Assembly (NCBI GenBank): GCA_943704525.1 | Contig: CALSCQ010000560.1 | Location: 1 to 18,559 of the forward strand | Source of the DNA: Pigoraptor vietnamica | Lineage: Eukaryota > Opisthokonta > Filasterea | Direction: 5' to 3' | Length of the DNA stretch: 18,559 nt | In this document: one piece after another, positions 11,201 through 18,559 of the stretch | How positions within the stretch are numbered: position 1 is the stretch's first letter | Layout of the letters: each line of letters opens with the position of its first letter | Translations under genes and position numbers: made by a program | Notes under the pieces: model-generated | Told to the model about the DNA's origin: nothing | Database searches by the model: none | Seen by the model: the letters and a program-made list of their open reading frames with translations, nothing else

Positions 11201-12674
11201 ATCCCTCATTTCCACGTCCATCGCTGCCTCTTCAGAAACAGGGGGTCGGAGAAGGGGGCGCAAGCGCGACAGCACGGCAGGTAGCTGCGGCAACACGTGT
11301 GAGTCGCACTGACACAAGGGTGGCCATGCCTCCGGCATGAGGGGACGCACCGTAACCAGAAGCAGCAGCCGCCACCGCGCGCGCTGCAGCTCGTTTTCCG
11401 CCGCCGCCGCGCCATCTAGCGCAGCGCGAACAACTTCGCGGTAAAATTGGCGCGGCGAGACGTCCTGTGGGGCACGCTGTCAGAAGGGCGCATTTCTGAT
11501 TGCAGCAGTGCAAAGCCACCCACCTCACTCCGAGTGAGCATGACCCATTCGAGCGCAATCGCATCGAGGCTTTCGGATGTTGCACGTTCCAGCTGCGCGT
11601 GGGGCTGCGGGGTAAGTGCGTGCACAGCTGGCAAATGGAACTGTCGGACAGCGCTCGCACCTCGCGACGGATTAGGATTGCCGCGGAGGGGAGGGACGGC
11701 GGCTCGGGCGCGGGAACCGGACGTCCGCCCCGCAGCGCCGCGTCCAGTGCCGGCAGAAGAAGAGACGCCATGTCCCATGCAACGGGGTTTGCGGCACACG
11801 CCGCGCGAAGGTGTCCGACGGCGAGCACAAAGCGCCCGTGGATGGCTGCGTCGGGCCCCAGTCAGTTGGGTGCAACGGAAAGATACATCACAGGGAAGCA
11901 GCAAGCAGCGACCGCCCACCGTGTGCCTCGCGCGCAGCTACGCCGGCAAGCGCGGCCATCTTCGGTGACGATAGGGCGTCCCGCAGAACGCGCACGAGGG
12001 CGCCCGCTGCGTCCTCTCCGTCTCCAGGGCAGCGGGTGCGCACACAGACGGCCAGCGTCTCAACCAGCCACGCGCACGCGCGCAGCTGGATCACCGCGCA
12101 ATTCAATGGCTGCGACGACGGCGGCCGCGTGTCGGACGCGCCGAGGGCGTCGGCGGCTGCCGCTGCCCATGCTGCGGGAATGGCGTCCGCCAGTACGTCA
12201 AGCAAGCGCCTGAGATGCGCGGGACGCTCCACGAGCGGGGCGGCTTCGAGCGCAGACACGAGTGCGGCGAGCGGAACGAGACCCGAGAGGACGGAGTGGC
12301 GCAAAAATGCAAGGAGAAGCTCGCACGGATGCGCTCCCGCAAGCAGTTGCCAGAGGAGGACGTCTGCGGGAACGGCGTCGCATTACTGTGCGATGCACAC
12401 ATGGGGGATGTGAAGTATGGACTGCGAGGGGACAAGGCTGCCTACCAGGGGAGCGTGTCAGACATAGCGGCACGTGAGATCCCTCACCGCACACCGCCTC
12501 TCCATCGACGTGCACTCCACGGGCGGCAAAGTGCTCGCGCACAGCGGCGGTCCACGCCGAAGGCTGCCATCGGCCACGCCAGGCGCACGTGACGAGCGCA
12601 GGGAGCCCGTCGCTCGGGACGGTTGCGGCGGGCATGGGAGGAGGCGCGCCGCTCCGAAGCACGGCAGACGCCAT
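8258..12674 (-). CDS. MED24: Mediator tail subunit MED24-like (Med5/MED33 family), divergent
   Basis: Proposed exons: 12674-12488, 12363-11920, 11845-11661, 11604-11524, 11464-11351, 11284-11165, 11092-11025, 10948-10922, 10819-10763, 10661-10547, 10484-10343, 10224-10166, 10036-9945, 9867-9596, 9540-9346, 9283-9135, 9072-9030, 8772-8258. All phases agree, 954 aa (human MED24 is about 990). MED24 is a helical-repeat subunit of the Mediator tail linking activators to RNA polymerase II. Family-like segments in order: CAWRGRW near the N-terminus; LLAFLRHSVLSGLV; LRACAWLVETLAV; ALSSPKMAALAGVAAREA; SPRQFYREVVRAALDG then ARWRLLLLVTLPAVLSRL; FDASFLVLVAIG; AAAVCVALWLCG. The start ATG 12674 sits in GCCATGG. 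Uncertain parts: exons 8-9, the joins around 10166-10036 and 9657-9540, and the stretch 8773-9029, which may hide another exon (ALPVVHIPVVLHL frame). Composition is extremely Ala-rich. I assigned the family by pattern, not by a search. Confidence 0.78.
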
Positions 12675-12729
12675 GGCAAGTGTCACGGCGACACAAAGGC
12701 GCTGTGGCCAGCACTCTTTCAAGCCGACC

Positions 12730-12737
12730 TGACGTCA
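12730..12737. promoter_or_regulatory. TGACGTCA CRE-type palindrome
   Basis: This is a perfect copy of the octamer bound by CREB/ATF-type bZIP factors in many eukaryotes. It lies 56 bp upstream of the MED24-like start and 8 bp from the neighbouring E-box palindrome. Confidence 0.45.
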
Positions 12738-12744
12738 TGCACAT

Positions 12745-12758
12745 TGATCACGTGATCA
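12745..12758. promoter_or_regulatory. 14-bp palindrome TGATCACGTGATCA with E-box core
   Basis: This perfect inverted repeat is centred on CACGTG and contains TCACGTGA, the same octamer found in the other divergent promoter (3990-3997). It is 71 bp from the MED24-like start and 214 bp from the RALGAPB start. A bHLH-ZIP-type dimer site is the natural reading. Confidence 0.5.
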
Positions 12759-12971
12759 TGAAATGACGCCACTGTGTCGTCATTTTGCTTGTTGATGGCG
12801 CCGCGAGAGCGGCCAGTTGAAAGCGCGAGGACGTCCTTTCTTCTCAGCCGTCTGCGTCCGCGTATTGCCGCACCGTTTTCTGCTGCTCTCTGTGTGCACA
12901 CTCCCCACACACTTCCCCTGCGGCGACCCCCTGTCCGAATGGGGCTCTAGGCCCCGCGCGCACGCCACGCC

Positions 12972-15900
12972 ATGTTCCTCGACTGGGTGGTGCAGCTGGG
13001 GCTGCTCAAGCACGACCCGGGTGGGCTTGCGTGCTGGGCCATCACTTGCCTGTCGCCCCACACACGGACGCCTGTTGCTGTTTGGGCAGTGATCTTGCTT
13101 TTCGCGCGTGCTAGCCTCGGGATGGGTTGTCGCTGCCACGCAATCTCACCCACGCCGATGCAGATCTCAATGTGCTCGCGGCGTTTCCGCTGCCGGTGCG
13201 ACGCGGCGTCGTGGGCCTTGTCGTCGACTACCTATGTTCCGCGAAAGATCTCTCCTTCTTGACGAGGTTCGTGTGTGCGTGGCCTGTGTGCGCTGCGCCG
13301 TGCCACTTACCCGTCGCCACTCGCAGTGCGACCCACCTCCAATGGGCGATGGAGGTGATTGGGCAGGGCCTTGCGCTGCCCATCGAGGACGCCGAACTCA
13401 TTTCAAAGTGCATCGAGCTCTATAACAATTGGCTGCAGGGCATCTGGTGCGGTTTCCCCCTTCTCTGTGACTTGTGTTGTTACAACTGCCCGCTTGGGAA
13501 CTGACGCCCTGTCGGCAGGTTCCCCAACGCGAGCGTCCCACCGGCCATCTATGACAATCCGCAGCTGTATTTCCGTCGCATCACGGGCCACTACAGCCTG
13601 CTGTTTGCGCCGCGCAAGGGCGACGTGGGGCGGCATGCCGAGCTCTGCCTTCGCGCGCTCGACATTCTGCAGCTCGTGTACCGTGCGTGGGCGCCGTACC
13701 TCACGGCTGAGAGCTGGGCGACGCTGCTGCGGCTGCTTCTCGGCATGACGGATGCGGTGATTGTGGCGTCGCCCGCCGTGCGCGGTGATCTGGCAGACCA
13801 TCTCTGCGGGAACCTCGTCGCCGTGCTCTTTGACGCATGGCTGCACGCGTGCGCGTCGCACTTCCCCAGCCAGACGCTGTGGTCGTCCCTGCGCACCCTG
13901 TGCGGGAAGTGGCGGCACCGCATGCCCCTTGTGACGACGTGGAATGCGGCGCTGCTGGGCCTCACGGAGCGCCTCATGGCCATTCTCCACGGACCGAAAT
14001 TCGGCCCGTCGCTCGGTGGGCACACTGCGACTGACAGACAGCTGTGGCGCCTTCCTGACCCCTCTGCAACGATTCTAATCCGCCATCGCACGCACGCTCG
14101 CAGTGACCGTGTCCGGTGTGTCTGGCACAACGGGCCTCTACAGCGGCGGGATTGCGATGCCCGACGACTGCGTGCTGCAGTGCTGGCAGCGCATGCTCCA
14201 CATCATTGGTGCGTCGCGTGCATGTCTTCGCCCAGCGCCCTGCTGCCCACACACGGCTCACCACCGAATGCCCTCTGCGCAGTCAACCCGAACCTCATCA
14301 TCGACGCGGACATATATCTCACGGCCATGCAGGGCATCTCGCGCCTCGTCGACACGCTGCTGTTTGTGGAGAAGCGCTTCCCGCCGGAGCCCGCCACGGA
14401 GACTACGGTCCCGACATTGACTGCGGCGCACTCGCGCGACCATCTCGCCGCTGTGCCTTCATCTGCTGTAGTGCAGACGCCAGGTCCCACTCGTACCCAC
14501 GGTGGGGCAGGCGGCGACGGCCACGGGGACGCGGCTGTTCACGGGGCCTCGCAGCGCGCGCCGTCGGGCAACAGCGTGCTGCACGTGTTTGGCGCCTGGC
14601 TGTTTGAGGCGGCATCGCGGCCGCCGGGGTACGAAGAGGGCAAGGCGGAGGCGTACTATGCTCTCTGCCGCGTGTTCAGTAGCCAGCAGGTGGGTGTTCT
14701 TTGCGCGCTGTGACGATGCGGGACACCTAACGCATGCCAATCCAACCGCTCTTCTTTCTCCCCCCGTTCCCTAATCTCAAGAAATTGTCTCATGCGCCCC
14801 CCTTGTTCGCTGCAGGCCTATTCGATGCCGTCGCAGGTAGCGGACCCTTTCATCCCGGCGTACCTGGCGCGCTTCTACGCTGCGATGGCGCGGGGTCTCC
14901 AGCAGCAGCAGGACTCGCTCGGCATGACGGCCATTCTGCTGACCATTGGACGCGCCCTCTCCCTTGAGCTCGAGGGCGCGCGGATTCTTGTCCCGCGCCT
15001 GCTGGGCGCCGTGGCCCATGTCCTTGGAAGGCCCACGTTCGGCTCGAGCATTTTCCACGGCACGCCGATCCAGGAGCTGCGCCGCGCGTCCATCCAGTTG
15101 CTGGGCCTCACGCTTCCCCTCGCAAACCACTACGCAGCTGTGGAGATTCGCCAGCCGGACGGCGGCGACGCACCCACCGCAGGCGCTGCGATAGTTCCCT
15201 CGGGGCAGTCGGGATCGGTGGTGTCGAGCGGGTCGGTGGGCTCGGCGGCGACGTTTGGGGGACTGCGAGCGCGCATCAACGACCTGCTCATTGCTGCGTT
15301 TGAGACGACGCCCGCGAGCGACAACGGCAATTGGATCATGTCGCTGTGTGCGCTGCACGTGCAGGCGCACGAGGAGGTCCACACGACGCCGTCGCTCGTC
15401 CCGCGCATCGTGCGGTCGGTGCTGCGGCAGCTCGAGCGCATTCGGTGGACGGCGGAGGTCACGCGCGCCGCCCTCGACGTCCTGTCGGGCATTGCGAGCC
15501 TGCAGCCGATTGTTGCGCGCACGGATCCCGCCCTTGCACGGGAGGTCGTGATATCCCTGTGTGCGTACATTGACTTCCAGGCTATGCAGCCCAAGCAGAA
15601 GCACACGGCCGACCTCCACTCGATGATTGTGGGCGCCTACCAGTGCATGCTCTGCTGGGTCGTGGGGCCGGGGGGCTCGGACCACGCGCAGTGGATCTTC
15701 CGCGACCGCCAGTGCCTCGACGCTGTTATCGAGGTGGTGGAGCTTGGGCTCACTGGCGCCAAGAGCCGTCGTCCCACGGGAGCCATGTCCGGTGGCGCGG
15801 GTTCTGCCTCGCAGGGCGCGGGCGGCGCGTCGTCAGGCGGGCTCCCGGCCGGGTCTGGAGGGGCCGCGGGTGCGACTGCTGGCGGCGCGAGTGCCACTGC

Positions 15901-17669
15901 GGGACAGCCTGGCGGGAGTGCCGGGGAAGGCGGTGCGTCGAGCGGCGCGGGCGGCGCGGGCGGTGCGGATGCGACTGCGCCAGCGACGCCCCTCGTGAAG
16001 GAGACGAAGGGCGCGCACCCGGCATCGAAGCGCGTGCAGGAGATGGCGGAGCTGGTGCTGGTGAGCCTGCTGAACCACCTGGGCAACTTCCCGCCGCCCT
16101 CGGGGCCGTCGGGGACGTCGACGCTGCTCGACGAGGGCGAGCTCCTCGCGGGCGTGGCGAAGGCGGCCGGAGAGCGCGCGGCGTGCGCGGCGTTCTCCGC
16201 GGGCAGCCACATGCGCTACTTTGTGATCGACAACGGCACCATCCTCGGGCTCATTGAGCGGCCGTTCGAGGCCGACGGGCCGGGCGTCACGTTTATCGTG
16301 CGCGATCAGACAGGTGCGCAGCGCAAGTGTCCCTGTTGGGCTGTTGAGTGTCTGCTGACGTGTTGTTTGGAATGCAGGCAAGTACTCGTGGCACGCACGC
16401 ATGATGTACATGAGCCGCCGCGACTATCTCCGCGTGCGCCCGGATGCGTCGTCCGCGCAGCTGCGGCCGCGGCCCGCCGATTTCAACCCGCGCCCGTCCA
16501 TACTCGTCGCGACGCCGCAGGGCGCAGCTGATGCACTGGGGGCTTCGAGTGGAAGCGGGTCTTTGACGATCGAGGCGGTGCCGTCTGGGGGCGCGGGCAC
16601 GCAAGGGTCGCTGTCGGTGCTGGTGTACACCGCGGACCGCATCCCGCCCATCGGCGCCATTCTGGAGGGCCCTCTGGCCGCGCTGCAGCAATCGGTGGAT
16701 CCGCTCGTGCAGGCGCAGGCGGAACGCGAAGCCGCGCGCATGGCGCTGGTGTCGGCGGCCGTACCCCCGTTCCCCGACGCATCCACGACCATCGACGTGC
16801 CGCCGACAGCCGACCGGTACCGTGGCCAGTGCAAGTTTCAGACGGCGCGATTGCTCATGTCGCATCTCGGTCTCCTCTCGACTGCGAACATTGCGCCCGC
16901 GCCCGCCGCACGTGCGCGCCCCCGCGTGCTCGAGCTGGAGCCGGACGCGCGGCTGGTCGACGCGCTGCGCTCGCTGGACGCCACGCCAGCGCGCGACTGC
17001 GACCGCGTGTCTGTGGTGTACGTGTATGCCGGACAGCGCGATGCCCTCGCCATCGCGGGCAATGGCATTGGGAGCGATGATTTCTCGGCGTTCCTGCACG
17101 CGCTCGGGTGGCCCGTGCGCCTGCGCGATCACCCCGGATTCGCTGGCGGCCTCGATCACGTGCCTGGGATGGTCACGACGCCGTACCATGCCGATCCGCT
17201 CACGGAGATCGTGTTCCGCTGCCCCGCACTCGCCGTCGGTGCGTCTGCCGAAGAGCGGCGCGCGCTCGTTCGGGAGGATGCGTTTGTGGTGGCGTGGGTG
17301 GAGGACCCCGACGACGCCCCATTCTTCCCGTACGCCGCTAGTGGGACCCGCACAGCACTCTGCATCAGCCCCATGCGCTGCGGCCTGTACCGCGTCCGCG
17401 TCGTGGGGCGGCCTTCCGCGGGCCCGTTGGTGGACGGCTCCATTGTGAGCCGGCGAGTGCTCGGCCCGCTGGTGCGGCAGACGGCCATCTGCACGTGCCG
17501 CCGCGCGCGCCTGGCCGACAAGGACGCCGGGCGTCCCCTCGCAACCCGCAAGCGCCTCATCGAAGAGGCCGTGTCGCGCGCGCGCCGCGAGCTCACACCG
17601 GCCGAGTTCTACACGTCGGTGTTTACGGACTTGCCTGCGTTGGGCATTGCAGTCCCCGAACTGCCATGA
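12972..17669 (+). CDS. RALGAPB: Ral GTPase-activating protein subunit beta
   Basis: Exons: 12972-13020, 13164-13266, 13327-13446, 13519-14015, 14104-14208, 14283-14689, 14816-16313, 16378-17669; all phases agree, 1356 aa (human about 1490). RALGAPB pairs with a catalytic alpha subunit to switch off Ral-type GTPases. Similarity runs end to end: MFLDW N-terminus, NVLAAFP, MEVIGQGLALPIEDAEL, LFDAWLHACASHFPS, MPDDCVLQCWQRMLHI, TAMQGISRLVDTLL, VFGAWLFEAA, IPAYLARFYAAMARGL, ADLHSMIVGAYQCMLCW, MRYFVIDNGTILGLIE, FQTARLLMSHLGLLS (from residue 1080), LHALGWPVRLRDHPGF, YHADPLTEIVF, LVDGSIVSRRVLGPLVRQT, EFYTSVF. The C-terminal Rap/Ran-GAP-like domain is as expected for beta, and I see no obvious asparagine thumb, so GAP activity would come from alpha. 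A Gly/Ala/Ser-rich insert occupies residues 747-821. MED24 lies divergent upstream; BORCS6 follows in tandem. Confidence 0.97.
15775..15995 (+). repeat. RALGAPB: Gly/Ala/Ser-rich low-complexity insert in RALGAPB
   Basis: About 75 codons encode almost only Gly, Ala, Ser and a few Pro/Gln (for example SSGGLPAGSGGAAGA), from imperfect GGC/GCG/AGC-rich units. It lies between the SKS-type segment after VVELGLTGA and the EMAELVLVSLLNHLG helix. The frame is maintained. It is probably a disordered loop. Confidence 0.8.
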
Positions 17670-17771
17670 AAATGAAGGTGGTAACCTGGCGTAACATGAA
17701 TCAAATTTTGAGTATGTACAGAGAAAACAAGGGCGCTTGAAACGCCATTCGTCGGAAGTTCGTTTTTGTAG
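17670..17771. other. 102-bp RALGAPB-BORCS6 intergenic spacer
   Basis: This AT-richer spacer lies between tandem genes. No AATAAA for RALGAPB was seen. The sequence before the BORCS6 ATG (TTTTTGTAG then ATGGAA) looks like a splice acceptor, so BORCS6 may have a 5' leader intron beginning here. Confidence 0.5.
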
Positions 17772-18406
17772 ATGGAATTCGCAACGGAAAAAGCCTCGGT
17801 GTCTGTTGAAGACGACGGCCCATCTGGGTCGACGTCATTGCCAGAGGTATGTGTGCTTGTTGGTTTATCACAGAGACGAGGCTCGTTCTCAGGGGTTTGG
17901 TGCAGGTACCAAGCGTAAGCGAGCCTCCTACCACGCAATTGCCAATTCTACTTCCACTCGAGCCGAACCTCGTGTCGCAACTTGAAGACGATGCGCGACG
18001 AGTTGCTGCCAACGTCGATTATATGCTTGAGTCTCTGAGGATCAATTTACACGCGGTACGTCCGGCAAGGAGTTGTCGTAGTCGGCAGAATCTTACTTTC
18101 TCCTGCGCAGGTGACAAATCTCTCCCTTGGCTGCGAGAAAGCTTATGAACTCTCAATAAGCGGCGCGGGCGCCGTTGTGGACGACGCGAACAAGTCGCTG
18201 GCGTCACTGGTGGTTCACGCGCAAGAGTTGAATTCCCTCATGGGTCCTATTGAGCGTATGGCTCAGGAAGTGTATCCACCTACTGTCGACAGCACTCTTT
18301 CCTGCCGTCTGTTTTTTCGTGTGGATGGCCTTGACTATATTCTTCTCCTTTTTGTAGGCAAAACATCAAACGAACGCTGGACGTATTGGAACAATTGTCC
18401 AAATGA
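17772..18406 (+). CDS. BORCS6: BORC complex subunit 6 (lyspersin)
   Basis: Exons: 17772-17846, 17906-18055, 18111-18271, 18358-18406; phases agree, 144 aa. BORCS6 is a subunit of BORC, the eight-subunit complex on the cytosolic face of lysosomes that recruits Arl8 and so couples lysosomes to kinesin transport. The conserved C-terminal helical domain is clear: LEDDARRVAANVDYMLESL, VTNLSLGCEKAYE, LVVHAQELNSLMGPIERMA, and the end QNIKRTLDVLEQLSK, which matches the human C-terminal pattern (RRTLEVLEALCK type). The last donor is GTATCC after GAAGT. Using GTGTAT two bases earlier would destroy this ending, so the position is fixed by frame. Human BORCS6 is much longer (about 357 aa) because of a disordered N-terminal half missing here. 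It follows RALGAPB by 102 bp. Base composition is less GC-rich than its neighbours. Confidence 0.94.
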
Positions 18407-18443
18407 AGCTTGCATGCAGACTAGGAGATGGTGCGCAAAGCAC

Positions 18444-18559
<116 letters not shown>

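Larger units (their letters stand above)
12675..12971. promoter_or_regulatory. shared divergent promoter region of MED24-like and RALGAPB genes
   Basis: These 297 bp separate two divergent ATGs. They carry a CRE-type palindrome and an E-box palindrome near the MED24 side. Towards RALGAPB comes a C/T-rich stretch (12835-12935) that fits a 5' leader. No TATA box or RNA gene was seen. A short upstream reading frame (ATG 12795 to TAG 12950, 51 codons) lies in the presumed RALGAPB leader. Confidence 0.65.

Noticed and set aside
14777-15685. 302-codon open frame antisense to RALGAPB
   Set aside because: It is Arg/His/Ala-rich with no family pattern, overlaps the strongly conserved RALGAPB exon, and reflects GC-rich codon bias on the sense strand.
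16293-17189. 298-codon antisense frame over the RALGAPB C-terminal domain
   Set aside because: It mirrors a GC-rich conserved exon, has atypical composition and crosses the 16314-16377 intron without splice logic.

Overview
This window is nuclear DNA from an intron-rich, GC-rich eukaryote with compact genes. I can assemble six protein-coding genes from it, joined by about 54 short spliceosomal introns (most 55-130 nt, all GT...AG, acceptors nearly all CAG or TAG). The gene content points to the Amorphea side of the tree: SH2 and Cbl-like TKB domains, MED24, RALGAPB and BORCS6. A unicellular relative of animals, an amoebozoan or an apusomonad-like flagellate would all fit. I cannot name the species from sequence alone. 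No bacterial genes, rRNA, tRNA, CRISPR array or transposon was found.

Layout. (1) 125-2227, plus strand: 3' part of a DDHD-domain phospholipase of the PA-PLA1 family, with its 5' end outside the window. (2) 2282-3879, minus: acyl-protein thioesterase (LYPLA family), 9 exons. (3) 4277-8208, plus: an 890-residue Ser/Thr kinase (CAMK type) fused to a helical region, an EF-hand/SH2 unit resembling the Cbl TKB domain, and a C-terminal PH domain. (4) 8258-12674, minus: a divergent MED24 Mediator tail subunit, about 954 residues in 18 proposed exons. (5) 12972-17669, plus: RALGAPB, the beta subunit of the Ral GTPase-activating complex, 1356 residues in 8 exons. (6) 17772-18406, plus: BORCS6, a 144-residue subunit of the lysosome-positioning BORC complex. 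The window ends in a pure (AC)n microsatellite.

Organisation. Genes 1/2 and 3/4 converge with only 54 and 49 bp between their stop codons. Genes 2/3 and 4/5 diverge from short shared upstream regions, each carrying a TCACGTGA E-box. Genes 5 and 6 are in tandem, 102 bp apart. Two introns carry long UG-rich microsatellites on their sense strands.

Functional themes are membrane lipid and palmitate hydrolysis (genes 1, 2), phosphotyrosine/Ca2+/phosphoinositide-linked signalling (gene 3), transcription (gene 4), and small-GTPase and lysosome control (genes 5, 6). They look like ordinary eukaryotic neighbours, not an operon. The most novel item is the kinase-TKB-PH protein. Exon boundaries were deduced by reading splice sites, phase and family similarity. 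Those of genes 2, 3, 5 and 6 are firm, while gene 4 has several uncertain joins.
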